Positions 8,362-16,510 of a stretch of 64,000 nt of DNA are shown piece by piece. The stretch comes from JACVRW01 sp963739095. GTDB taxonomy: Bacteria > Actinomycetota > Thermoleophilia > Solirubrobacterales > Thermoleophilaceae. Made by a program: the position numbers and the translations under genes. The notes under the pieces are model-generated. The model ran no database searches and was not told the DNA's origin. It worked only from the letters and a program-made list of their open reading frames with translations. Position 1 is the first letter of the stretch; each line of letters starts with the position of its first letter. The stretch covers positions 1 through 64,000 of the forward strand of contig CAVTZF010000026.1 of assembly GCA_963739095.1 (NCBI GenBank), given 5' to 3'.

Positions 8362-9318
8362 GTGGAGGAGCGGGCTCTCGGACTCACGCCGGAGTCACTC
8401 GCCGCGATGCACGCGGCGGCGTCGCTCTATTACGAGGAGGAGCTCTCGCAGCAGGAGGTGGCGGAACGCCTCGACGTCTCGCGCTCCACCGTCTCCCGGC
8501 TCCTCCAGCTCGCTCGGGCGCAGGGAATCGTCCGCATCGAGGTGCGCCCGCCGTCGCCCGCCGCGGAGCTGGCGATCGAACTGGCGGAGGCGCTTGACCT
8601 CCGGCGGGCGGCGGTGGTGCCGGCGCTCGCGTCCGGCGAGGGGCTGCAGGCGCTCGTCGCTCCAACGCTCGCGGAGCTCGAGGCCCTGGCGCTGGGGCCT
8701 GGCGACGTACTGGCGATCTCGTGGGGCAGGACGGTCTGGGAGGTGGCGCAGGCGCAGCGCTTCCCGGACCTCCGCGGCGTTCGCGTCGTCCCGGCGGTCG
8801 GGGGGATGGACGAGCTCGATGTGCGCTTCCAGTCCAATGAGATTGCGCGCCGCGTGGCGGGCGTCTCGGGCGCGGAGGTGAGCTTCTTGCACGTGCCGGC
8901 CTTTCCGTCGCCGGAGCTGCGCGCCTCCCTGCTGTCGGATCCCGACATCACCGCCCGCCTGGCGCTCTGGGAAGGCCTCGACGCCGCTCTCGTCGGAATC
9001 GGGATGCCGCCCAGCGAGCTCGGCGCCGCGCCGGTGCACATCACTGCCGAGCGCGACGCGCTGACCGCGGCCGTCGGCGATGTGGCTTCCCGCCACTTCG
9101 ACCTGGCGGGCGAGCCGGTCGAGATGCCGTGGGAGGACCGGCTGCTCGGTGTGTCACGCGCGCAGCTCCGAGCGGCCGGCACGGTGATCGGAGTGGCCGC
9201 CGGTGCACCCAAGGTCCCATCGATCGTCGGCGCGGCCCGCGCGGGGCTCATAGATGTTCTCGTCACGGACGCTCGCACCGCTTCGGCGGTGCTCGAGCTC
9301 GTGAAGGCCGGCACCTGA
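8362..9318 (+). CDS. SorC/DeoR-family sugar-binding transcriptional regulator
   Basis: About 318 residues. The N-terminal helix-turn-helix LSQQEVAERLDVSRSTVSRL (about residues 28-47) is followed by a long SorC-type effector domain related to sugar-phosphate isomerases (VLAISWGRTVWEVAQ, VVPAVGGMDE). The family binds phosphorylated sugars and usually represses its own catabolic locus. GTG 8362 was chosen because GAGCGGGGG lies just upstream; GTG 8338 is possible but overlaps the aldolase end. It lies 13 bp after the aldolase gene in the same direction and is the only dedicated regulator in the sugar locus, so it probably controls the 6.4 and 7.4 kb promoters. Confidence 0.85.
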   Translation: MEERALGLTPESLAAMHAAASLYYEEELSQQEVAERLDVSRSTVSRLLQLARAQGIVRIEVRPPSPAAELAIELAEALDLRRAAVVPALASGEGLQALVAPTLAELEALALGPGDVLAISWGRTVWEVAQAQRFPDLRGVRVVPAVGGMDELDVRFQSNEIARRVAGVSGAEVSFLHVPAFPSPELRASLLSDPDITARLALWEGLDAALVGIGMPPSELGAAPVHITAERDALTAAVGDVASRHFDLAGEPVEMPWEDRLLGVSRAQLRAAGTVIGVAAGAPKVPSIVGAARAGLIDVLVTDARTASAVLELVKAGT

Positions 9319-9326
9319 CTGCCGCC

Positions 9327-10640
9327 CTAGCCGAAGAACGTCTCGAACAGCAGGAAGCCGTTCAGCAAGATGATCACGGCGGCCACCGCCGATGCGGCGG
9401 CGGTCGTCCAGGGCCGGTTGACGAGCGCTCCCATCACGTCGGGCCGGCGCGTGAGCATGATCATCGGCACGAGCGCGAACGGGATGCCGAACGACAGGAT
9501 CACCTGCGAGATCACGAGCACGGTCGTCGCGTCCAGCCCGATTGCGAGCACGACGAGAGCCGGCGCCATCGTGATCGCCCGCCGCAGGAACAGCGGGATG
9601 CGGCGGCGCAGGAAGCCCTGCATCACGACCTGGCCGGCGTAGGTACCCACGCTCGAGCTCGACAGGCCGGAGGCGAGCAGCGCAACCGCGAAGGCGAGCG
9701 CAGCACCGCCGCCGACCAGCACGCCGAGCTCGGAGTGCGCGCCCTCGATCGTGTCGACGAGCGGCCGCCCATTGCCGTGGAAGAGCTCGGCCGCAACCAC
9801 CAGCATGCTCAGGTTGATCACGCCGGCCAGGCCCATCGCGAGCGCCACGTCGAGGCGCTGGAAGCGCAGCAGCCGGCGCCGCTCCGCGTCGGTGGACGCC
9901 TGGGTGCGGTTGTGCGTCAGCGCCGAGTGCAGGTAGACGACGTGCGGCATGACCGTGGCGCCGAGGATGCCGACCGCCAGCAGCACGCTGTCGGTGCCGT
10001 CGAAGGCGGGGATCAGTCCACCCGCGAGCCCGCTGACGTCCACCCCGGCGAAGGCCAGGTCATAGGTGAAGCCGAGGAACACGATGCCGAGCAGCCCGGC
10101 GATGGCGAGCTCGAAACGGCGGTAGCCGCGGGTCTGGAGCGCGAGGATCGCGAAGGCCACCACGGCGGTCATGAGGCCGGCGACGAACGGCGGCACCCCG
10201 AAGAGCAGGTTCAGCGCGATCGCCGCGCCCACGAACTCGGCGAGGTCGGTCGCGATCGCGATCGCCTCGGCCTGCAGCCACAGCCCCCAGGTGACGGGCC
10301 GCGGGAAGCTGTCGCGGCAGAGCTCGGGCAGTGTGCGGCCGCTCGCGATGCCGACCTTGGCCGACAGGTACTGCACGAGCATCGCCATCAGGTTCGCCGC
10401 GACGATCACCCAGACGAGCAGGAACCCAAACTGGGCGCCGCCGCTGATGTTGGTCGCGAAGTTGCCGGGGTCGACGTAGGCGACGGCCGCCACGAAGGCA
10501 GGCCCGAGCAGCGGGAGCGCCCCGCGTATGCGCCCGCGTTCGCGCACGCGCTCGGCTGGCGCGGGCGGCACGACCACGCCCGGCGGCGGAGGTAGCGCAG
10601 CCCCGTGCTGCCCCACCTCGAGCTCCGGGGGCGAGCTCAC
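9327..10640 (-). CDS. mntH: Nramp-family divalent metal transporter MntH
   Basis: 437 residues, about 11 membrane segments. Proton-coupled Mn(II)/Fe(II) importer in the cytoplasmic membrane. The TM1 metal-binding loop DPGNFATNISGGAQFG and the TM6 motif GATVMPHVVYLHSAL (Met and His ligands) are intact. The N-terminal 40 residues are Pro-rich and unlike the core. GTG 10640 overlaps the stop of the upstream regulator (GTGA), so transporter and regulator form one operon under the regulator's own promoter. Confidence 0.92.
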   Translation of the reverse strand: MSSPPELEVGQHGAALPPPPGVVVPPAPAERVRERGRIRGALPLLGPAFVAAVAYVDPGNFATNISGGAQFGFLLVWVIVAANLMAMLVQYLSAKVGIASGRTLPELCRDSFPRPVTWGLWLQAEAIAIATDLAEFVGAAIALNLLFGVPPFVAGLMTAVVAFAILALQTRGYRRFELAIAGLLGIVFLGFTYDLAFAGVDVSGLAGGLIPAFDGTDSVLLAVGILGATVMPHVVYLHSALTHNRTQASTDAERRRLLRFQRLDVALAMGLAGVINLSMLVVAAELFHGNGRPLVDTIEGAHSELGVLVGGGAALAFAVALLASGLSSSSVGTYAGQVVMQGFLRRRIPLFLRRAITMAPALVVLAIGLDATTVLVISQVILSFGIPFALVPMIMLTRRPDVMGALVNRPWTTAAASAVAAVIILLNGFLLFETFFG

Positions 10641-11317
10641 GGCGTGGGCTCCATGCGCATGCTGCGCGCGATCTCGAGCGGCAGCGACTCGGTGCGCCGG
10701 CCGATGCGGACGACTAGCGCGCCGCCGAACGGCTCGCGCTCGATCACCCGCAGGCTGCGCCCGGGCTTGACGCCGCGCTCGCCGAGGTGCCGCAGCACGG
10801 CCGGATCGGCGTCCGAGACGCGCACGAGGCGGCCCGCGGCCCCCTCGTCCAGCTCGGCGAGGCTGACGGTGTCGGGTTCCTCGAGCACGAGCTCCGCGGA
10901 CGGGATCGGATCGCCGTGCGGGTCATGTGTCGGGTTGCCGAGCCGTTCGGCGATGGCGGCCTCGAGCTCGTCGGAGAGCGAGTGTTCGAGCCGCTCCGCC
11001 TCCTCGTGTACGCGGTCCCAGGGCAGGTCGAGCGTCTCGGCCAGGAACAGCTCGAGCAGGCGGTGACGGCGCAGCATGCGCACTGCCACTCGCCGCCCGT
11101 CGGCTGTGAGCCGCACGCCGTGGTAGGGCGTGTGCACCGCCAGGCCAAGCTCGTCGAGACGCTTGACCATCGCGGACGCCGTCCCCGGCGGCACCCCGAG
11201 CCGCTCCGCGAGCTCGTTGTTGCCCACGGCGTCACCCGAGCGAACCTCGAGTGCGTAGATCGCCTTGGCGTAGTCCTGGACCACCTGCGAGCGCTCGGGA
11301 GAGAGTTCTACCGACAT
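10637..11317 (-). CDS. mntR: DtxR/MntR-family metal-dependent repressor
   Basis: 226 residues in three parts: N-terminal winged helix (NNELAERLGVPPGTASAMVK), dimerisation/metal domain, and a C-terminal FeoA/SH3-like domain from about residue 145. Position 2 of the metal site reads ERLEHSLS, that is Glu-x-x-Glu-His. Iron-sensing DtxR/IdeR has Cys-x-x-Glu-His here, so manganese sensing is favoured. NPTHDPHGDPIP is a family hallmark. Cotranscribed with mntH, which it probably represses when metal is plentiful. ATG 11317. Confidence 0.88.
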   Translation of the reverse strand: MSVELSPERSQVVQDYAKAIYALEVRSGDAVGNNELAERLGVPPGTASAMVKRLDELGLAVHTPYHGVRLTADGRRVAVRMLRRHRLLELFLAETLDLPWDRVHEEAERLEHSLSDELEAAIAERLGNPTHDPHGDPIPSAELVLEEPDTVSLAELDEGAAGRLVRVSDADPAVLRHLGERGVKPGRSLRVIEREPFGGALVVRIGRRTESLPLEIARSMRMEPTP

Positions 11318-11328
11318 AGAATCTTGAG

Positions 11329-11342
11329 TCTAGCTAGGTAGA
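11329..11342 (-). promoter_or_regulatory. Imperfect palindrome upstream of mntR (candidate metal-repressor operator)
   Basis: TCTAGCTAGGTAGA, read on the + strand, has TCTA/TAGA arms around a CTAG core and ends 12 bp before the mntR start, in the place of a -10 or leader. DtxR-type boxes are AT-rich 19-mers with TAGGTTAG-like arms. The match is partial, so this is a guess from position. Confidence 0.3.
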
Positions 11343-11352
11343 AATCGGAGTC

Positions 11353-12024
11353 TCAGCGGAGGAGGTGGACCTCGCCCGCATCGAGCGTGACGCGGCCGTT
11401 GTCCGTCTCCACCACCAGGGCGCCGCTCGCGTCGATGCCCGCCGCGACTCCCTCCCCGTCCGTCCAGCGCACGCGCTCGCCGCGCAAGGCGTCGCGCTCG
11501 CTCCAGGCGCCGAGCACGTCTTCGGCCGGGGCCTCCAGCCACTCGTCGAGCGAGCCGAGCAGCGCTGCGAGCACGGCCTCCGTGTCGAGCTCGACGCCCG
11601 CGATCCGCAGCGACGTCGCGGTCTCGGCGAGCTCGGGCGGAAACGAATCGGTTGTTACGTTCAGCCCGATCCCCAGGACCGCCCAGCCCTCCTGCGGGCG
11701 TCCCTCGAGGAGGATGCCGGCGAGCTTCCGGCGGTCGAGCCAGATGTCGTTGGGCCACTTGATCTCGCAGCGGGTGGGCAGCGCGTCGCAGACGGCGACC
11801 GCCGCGGCGAGCGGGAGCGTGGGCGTCAGCCGGCGCGTGACGAGCGACATCAGCACAGCCGAGCGCGGCGGCGCGGTCCACGCCCTGCCCTGGCGCCCGC
11901 GGCCCGCGCTCTGCTCATCGGCCGTCACGAGCGTGCCGTGCGGCGCGCCGCCTAGGGCGAGCTCCTTGGCGCGCTCGTTGGTTGAGTCGGTGAGTCGCAG
12001 GTGGACGCGCGGCGAGCCGATCAT
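11353..12024 (-). CDS. birA: Biotin--[acetyl-CoA-carboxylase] ligase
   Basis: 223 residues. Attaches biotin to carboxylase carrier lysines through biotinyl-5'-AMP. The adenylate-binding loop GRGRQGR and KWPNDIWLDRRKLAGILLE are diagnostic, and a C-terminal SH3-like domain ends the protein. There is no N-terminal HTH, so it is a class I enzyme without a repressor role. Its ATG 12024 overlaps the stop of the SAM hydrolase gene by 4 bp, making it the last gene of the tetrapyrrole operon. Confidence 0.92.
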   Translation of the reverse strand: MIGSPRVHLRLTDSTNERAKELALGGAPHGTLVTADEQSAGRGRQGRAWTAPPRSAVLMSLVTRRLTPTLPLAAAVAVCDALPTRCEIKWPNDIWLDRRKLAGILLEGRPQEGWAVLGIGLNVTTDSFPPELAETATSLRIAGVELDTEAVLAALLGSLDEWLEAPAEDVLGAWSERDALRGERVRWTDGEGVAAGIDASGALVVETDNGRVTLDAGEVHLLR

Positions 12025-12821
12025 CGCGGCCGCAGTCGCACCTCAGCGTCCGGCCGCAGGCCGAGCGCCGAGGCGGCGTCGCCGCGGTTGATCGCCACCG
12101 CCAGCGTGCGATACGAGTCCTCGTACACGAGCAGCTCACCGGTCGTGACGTCCGCGAAGGTCTGCGCGTACTTGGCGAGGTAGCGCTCGCCGCCGGTCTC
12201 GACCTCGATCGTGTCTCCGAGCGTGAGGCCGCTGCCCGCCAGCTGCTCGTGGCCGACATTGAGGCCGACGTTGCCGAAGCGGTCGAGCACGAGCGCGTGC
12301 GCGACGAGCGCGCCGTCCTCGCTGCGCGGCTCCGGCAGCTCGACCGTGGCGAGCGCGTCCGGGTCGAGCGGATCGCCCGCATCGGCGAGCTGCGCGCCGG
12401 CGGCCAGGTGGGCGGCGACGGGCGCGAAGATGTCGCGCCCGTGGAAGGTGGCCGACACGGGTTCGAGCCGGTGCTGCGAGCGCGTGACGTCGACGGCGAG
12501 CTCGACGCCGCCGCAGCGCTCCCAGGCGAGGCTGAGCAGGCCGTTGTCCGGCCCGACGAGCGTGCGCCCGTCGCCCGTTCGCAGGGCGACGGCGCGGCGC
12601 TCGGTGCCGACCTGCGGGTCGACCACGGCCATGTGGACGCCCACCGGCATGAACGGGAGCGTGTTGCGCAGCACCAGCGCGCCCTCGCGCACGGCGTAGC
12701 GGTTGATGCCGTGCGTGATGTCGATGATGCGCAGGTCCGGTTCGATCGAGCGCATCACGCCGTGGCAGACACCGACGAAGTCGTCCTGGCGGCCGTAGTC
12801 GGTCAGAAGCGTGACGATCAC
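12021..12821 (-). CDS. S-adenosyl-L-methionine hydrolase (SAM hydroxide adenosyltransferase, DUF62)
   Basis: 266 residues. Relative of chlorinase and fluorinase that hydrolyses SAM to adenosine and methionine. The N-terminus TLLTDYGRQDDFVGVCHGVM with the conserved Asp, DITHGI, and the GPDNGLLS motif are typical. The C-terminal beta-barrel contains DRFGNVGLN. It overlaps cobA-hemD upstream and birA downstream by 4 bp each. Its place after a SAM-using methyltransferase is suggestive but may be chance; the physiological role of this family is poorly known. Confidence 0.85.
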   Translation of the reverse strand: MIVTLLTDYGRQDDFVGVCHGVMRSIEPDLRIIDITHGINRYAVREGALVLRNTLPFMPVGVHMAVVDPQVGTERRAVALRTGDGRTLVGPDNGLLSLAWERCGGVELAVDVTRSQHRLEPVSATFHGRDIFAPVAAHLAAGAQLADAGDPLDPDALATVELPEPRSEDGALVAHALVLDRFGNVGLNVGHEQLAGSGLTLGDTIEVETGGERYLAKYAQTFADVTTGELLVYEDSYRTLAVAINRGDAASALGLRPDAEVRLRPR

Positions 12822-14323
12822 GGCGGCGATTCTCTCGCGTCGGCGACGAGGGCATCCACCAGGCCGTCGATGTCGTGGCGGCTCGCCTCGACGTCCACGT
12901 GCAGGCCGAGCTCGCGAGCGGTTGCGCTCGTGATGGGGCCGATCGACACGAGTCGCGCGCCCGCCGGCAGCTCGCCGCCCGCGTCGAGGAAGAAACGCAC
13001 GGTGGAACTGGAGGTGAAGGTCACGTGCGTCGCGCGCGCGAGCCGCTCGCGGCTGCCGTCGTCGAGCCGCTCGGCCCGGGTGTCGTAGAGGGCCACGTCG
13101 TCGACGTCCGCGCCCCGCTCGCGCAGCGCGTCGGGCAGCAGCGAGCGCGCCTCGGCGGCGCGCGCGATCAGCACCCGCCGCCCCTCCACCGGCACGCCGG
13201 CGAGCTCCTCGACGAGCCCCTCGGCCACGAAGCGCTCCGGCACGACGTCGGCGCGGATGCCGTGGCCCTCGAGCTCCGCTGCCGTGCCCGGGCCGATCGC
13301 CGCGACGGTCGCGCCGGCAAGCGCACGCGCGTCCTGGCCGACCTCCGCGAGCGCGTCGAACAGCAGTCGCACCCCGTTCGGGCTCGTCAGGCAGACGAGC
13401 GCGTACTCGCGGATGCGCGACACGGCCGCGAGCAGCTCGCCTTCGAGCGGGCGCGGCTCGATGCGGATCGCCGGCGCCTCGATCACATCGGCCCCGAGCC
13501 CGCTGAGGCGCGCGGCCAGCCCGCTCGCCTGCGCGCGGGCGCGCGTGACCGCGACCGCCGTCCCGTTGAGCGGGCGGCGCTCGAGCCAGCCGAGCGTGTC
13601 GTGCAGGGCGGCCACCGGCCCGATGAGCGTGATCGACGGCGGCCGGATCCCCTCCGCCTGCACGCGCTCGGGCAGGCCGGTGAGCGTGTCGACGACCGTG
13701 CGCTGACCGGGCTGCGTGCCGCGCTCGACCACTGCGGCCGGCTCCTGGGGATCGCGCCCCGCCGCGATCAGGCGCGCGACGATCAGCGGCAGGTTCTTCA
13801 CGCCCATGTAGAGCACGAGCGTCCCCGGGAAGCGCGCGAGCGCGTCCCAGTCGAGCGCAGATTCCCCCTTCTCAGGGTCCTCGTGCCCGGTCACGAAGGC
13901 AACGGCCGAGGCGGCGTCGCGATGCGTCACGGGGATGCCGGCGTAGGCGGGCGCGGCCACCCCGGCCGTCACCCCCGGCACGATCTCGAAGGCGACCCCG
14001 GCGGCCGCGAGCGCCTCCGCCTCCTCACCGCCGCGGCCGAAGACGAACGGGTCGCCGCCCTTGAGACGCACGACGCGCTTGCCCTGCCGCCCCAGCTCGA
14101 CGAGCAGCGCGTTGATCTCCTCCTGCGCGAGCGCCGCCGCGCCCGGCTCCTTGCCGACGTAGCGCAGCTCGGCGTCCGGGCGAGCGCCGTCGAGCGCTCC
14201 CGGTGGAATCAGCCGGTCGTACAGGACCGCGTCGGCCTGCTCGATCAGCTCGAGCGAGCGGCGCGTCATCAGGCCCGGGTCGCCGGGCCCCGCGCCGACC
14301 AGGAAGACGATGCCGCCGTTCAC
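12818..14323 (-). CDS. cobA-hemD: Fused uroporphyrinogen-III C-methyltransferase / uroporphyrinogen-III synthase
   Basis: 501 residues. The N-terminal half (1-250) is the SUMT methyltransferase: VGAGPGDPGLMT, RLKGGDPFVFGRGGEEAEAL and GVTAGVAAPAYAGIPVTHR bind SAM and substrate. The C-terminal half (about 255-501) is HemD-like, closing hydroxymethylbilane into uroporphyrinogen III. The fusion makes and then methylates uro'gen III to precorrin-2, the branch to siroheme and B12; the siroheme enzyme that follows lies at 25.7 kb. Such fusions are common in Actinobacteria. It lies downstream of hemA-hemC, separated from them by two sigma-factor genes. Confidence 0.92.
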   Translation of the reverse strand: MNGGIVFLVGAGPGDPGLMTRRSLELIEQADAVLYDRLIPPGALDGARPDAELRYVGKEPGAAALAQEEINALLVELGRQGKRVVRLKGGDPFVFGRGGEEAEALAAAGVAFEIVPGVTAGVAAPAYAGIPVTHRDAASAVAFVTGHEDPEKGESALDWDALARFPGTLVLYMGVKNLPLIVARLIAAGRDPQEPAAVVERGTQPGQRTVVDTLTGLPERVQAEGIRPPSITLIGPVAALHDTLGWLERRPLNGTAVAVTRARAQASGLAARLSGLGADVIEAPAIRIEPRPLEGELLAAVSRIREYALVCLTSPNGVRLLFDALAEVGQDARALAGATVAAIGPGTAAELEGHGIRADVVPERFVAEGLVEELAGVPVEGRRVLIARAAEARSLLPDALRERGADVDDVALYDTRAERLDDGSRERLARATHVTFTSSSTVRFFLDAGGELPAGARLVSIGPITSATARELGLHVDVEASRHDIDGLVDALVADARESPP

Positions 14324-14341
14324 GGCGGCAACGCTAACCCG

Positions 14342-15457
14342 TTAGTCGTCGAGCCGGTCCGGCAGGCCGAAGCGCTCGAAGTACGCGAGGTTGCTCCTGG
14401 GGTCGATCTCCTGCTCGGGGAAGCGCGCGTAGTACTCCGGATCGGTCCCCTTGACGGCGCGGTTGAGGAACGAGGTGACGTCCTTGATGCGGTCGCCCTC
14501 GAACGTGATCACGTTGAGGGCGAAGGACAGGTAGGCCTGCTCGCCCTCGTGCCACACGTACGCGCCGAACGCCGCCTGGCCGTTGGCGTGGGAGGGCAGG
14601 TGCCGCCAGCGCCACTCGCCGGACATCGGGCCGAGTCGCAGGAAGCCGGGGATGTCGTCTCCGCGGTACCAGGACGACATCGGGGGCATCGACCAGGCAG
14701 CGTCCTTGGCGAGCATCGAGACCACAGCGGCGATGTCGCCGCGCTGCAGCGCGTCGCCGAAGCGCTCCACGAGCGCGCGCACCTGCTTGTCGCCGAGCGC
14801 CCGCAGCGTCTTCTGCTGGCTCTGCATGGGCAGCTGCTCGTCGACGGTCGCGCGTGCCCGCTGCAGGGCGCTGTTGACCGACTGCGGGGTCGTGTCGAGC
14901 GAGTCCGCGGCCTCCTTCGCCGAGAAGCCGAGCACCTCGCGCAGGATCAGCGCCGCGCGCTGGCGTGCCGGCAGATGTTGCAGGGCGGCGACGAAGGCGA
15001 GCTCGACACCCTCGCGCTGCTCGTAGCGCGCCTCGGGCGCCGCGTAGCCGTCCTCGACGGCAAGCTGCTCGTCGGGGTAGGGCTCGATCCACACCGACTC
15101 GACCGCCGGCGCGCCCGCTGTCTGGCCGCCGTCGGTCGACGCGGTGTAGCCGGGCGGCAGCACGCGCTTGGGCCGCCGCGCGATCGCATCGAGGCTGACG
15201 TTCGTCGCGATCTTGTAGAGCCAGGCGCGCAGCGAATGGCGCGGCTCGAAGCGCGGCAGCGCCTTCCAGGCGCGCAGCAGGGCGTCCTGCACCGCGTCCT
15301 CGGCGTCCTGCACCGAGCCGAGCATCCGGTAGCAGTGGGCCTGGAGCTCGCGCCGGTGAGGTTCAACGAGGTCGCGGAACGCGTCCTCGCTACCCCCGCG
15401 CGCCTTCTCCAAGAGCTCTCGTTCCTGGGCGCTTCCGGCTGTCGTGGCGGTGGTCAT
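14342..15457 (-). CDS. ECF sigma factor with C-terminal SnoaL-like domain (copy 2)
   Basis: 371 residues. Region 2 (residues about 15-85: RRELQAHCYRMLGSVQDAED, then SLRAWLYKIATNVSLDAI) and region 4 (LPARQRAALILREVLGFSAK) are intact. The linker has WIEPYPDEQL, and residues about 235-371 form a SnoaL/NTF2-like domain, as in SigG/SigJ-type ECF factors that lack an anti-sigma factor and are tuned by this domain. It is a paralogue of the next upstream gene, 23 bp away, in the same order and direction. The regulon is unknown. Confidence 0.88.
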   Translation of the reverse strand: MTTATTAGSAQERELLEKARGGSEDAFRDLVEPHRRELQAHCYRMLGSVQDAEDAVQDALLRAWKALPRFEPRHSLRAWLYKIATNVSLDAIARRPKRVLPPGYTASTDGGQTAGAPAVESVWIEPYPDEQLAVEDGYAAPEARYEQREGVELAFVAALQHLPARQRAALILREVLGFSAKEAADSLDTTPQSVNSALQRARATVDEQLPMQSQQKTLRALGDKQVRALVERFGDALQRGDIAAVVSMLAKDAAWSMPPMSSWYRGDDIPGFLRLGPMSGEWRWRHLPSHANGQAAFGAYVWHEGEQAYLSFALNVITFEGDRIKDVTSFLNRAVKGTDPEYYARFPEQEIDPRSNLAYFERFGLPDRLDD

Positions 15458-15480
15458 CGTTCTCAGGTTAGTCCCCTGCC

Positions 15481-16470
15481 TCAGAGCGTCTCGGGGAGGC
15501 CGAAAGCGGGGAAGAGCTCCGACGGGAAGGTCGTGATCTCGGCGATCGCGCCGCCCTCGATGCGAATCACGTCGAGCGCCAGCGGCTTGAACTCCGATTC
15601 GCCCGGCAGCTGCCTGTAGCACGCGACGACGGGCTGCATGTTGGCCCTGGTGACGATGCCGGTCATGCGCCCGAAGCCCTGCTGATCGAAGCCGGGCGCC
15701 CAGTACTTGACGATCTCGTCGCGGCCGACGAACAGGCCCGGCTGCGGCGGCATCGCGAAGCGCAGGTCCTCGTGCAGCGTCTCGAGCATCGCCCGCTGAT
15801 CCGCGTTCTCGGTCGCGTCGATGTAGCGCTCCAACAGCTCGCGCTCCTGGCGGGTGGCCTCCGAGCCGGCCTCCCAATCGAGCCGGCGCTGGGGGAGGTA
15901 GTCCTGCAGGCCGGCACGGGCGCGCTGCAGTGAGCTGTTGACGGACGCGACGCTCGTGTCGAGCAGTGAGGCCGTGTCCCTCGCGCGCCAGCCGAGCACG
16001 TCGCGCAGGATCAGGACGGCCCGCTGAGCGGCGGTCAGCTGCTGGATCGCCGCGATGAACGCGAGCTCGATCGTCTCCTTCGAGACGACCGCAGATTCGG
16101 GGTCGGCGTCGGGCGCCGCCAGGCCTTCGAGCAGTTCGTCCGGGTAGGGCTGCAGCCACGGGACCTCGAAATCGCCCGTCGCCTCGGGCGGGCGTTCGAG
16201 CGCGGGCCGTGACTTGGTCCTCAGCGCGTCGAGGCAGGTGTTGGTGGCGATCCGGTAGAGCCAGGCCCGCAGCGTGCCCTCGCCGCGGAAGCTGTCGCGC
16301 GAGCGCCACGCCCGCAGGAACGTCTCCTGTGTGAGGTCCTCGGCGTCGTGCAGCGATCCGGTCAGGCGGTAGCAGTGCACCTGCAGCTCTCGCCGGTGGC
16401 GCTCGAAGTGGCGGCTGAACGCCGCCTCGTCGCGGATCGCCTCCGCGCGTGTCATCGGGAATGTCTCCAT
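15481..16470 (-). CDS. ECF sigma factor with C-terminal SnoaL-like domain (copy 1)
   Basis: 329 residues. Region 2 (RRELQVHCYRLTGSLHDAED, TLRAWLYRIATNTCLDAL), a linker with WLQPYPDELL, region 4 (LTAAQRAVLILRDVLGWRAR) and a SnoaL-like C-terminal domain (about 200-329). It shares all of these with the gene 23 bp downstream but diverges in most positions, so it is an old tandem duplication. ATG 16470. It sits between hemC and the second copy, interrupting the tetrapyrrole genes; whether it shares their transcript is not clear. Confidence 0.88.
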   Translation of the reverse strand: METFPMTRAEAIRDEAAFSRHFERHRRELQVHCYRLTGSLHDAEDLTQETFLRAWRSRDSFRGEGTLRAWLYRIATNTCLDALRTKSRPALERPPEATGDFEVPWLQPYPDELLEGLAAPDADPESAVVSKETIELAFIAAIQQLTAAQRAVLILRDVLGWRARDTASLLDTSVASVNSSLQRARAGLQDYLPQRRLDWEAGSEATRQERELLERYIDATENADQRAMLETLHEDLRFAMPPQPGLFVGRDEIVKYWAPGFDQQGFGRMTGIVTRANMQPVVACYRQLPGESEFKPLALDVIRIEGGAIAEITTFPSELFPAFGLPETL

Positions 16471-16510
16471 CGCTTGGGTCTGGTTGTTAGACGGGCGGCG
16501 GCCCGAAAAC

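Noticed and set aside
12875..15619. Very long plus-strand open frame (914 codons) opposite cobA-hemD and the sigma factor.
   Set aside because: His/Arg/Asp/Gly-rich composition and no motifs; it is the typical antisense shadow in high-GC DNA, and the minus strand holds recognised genes.
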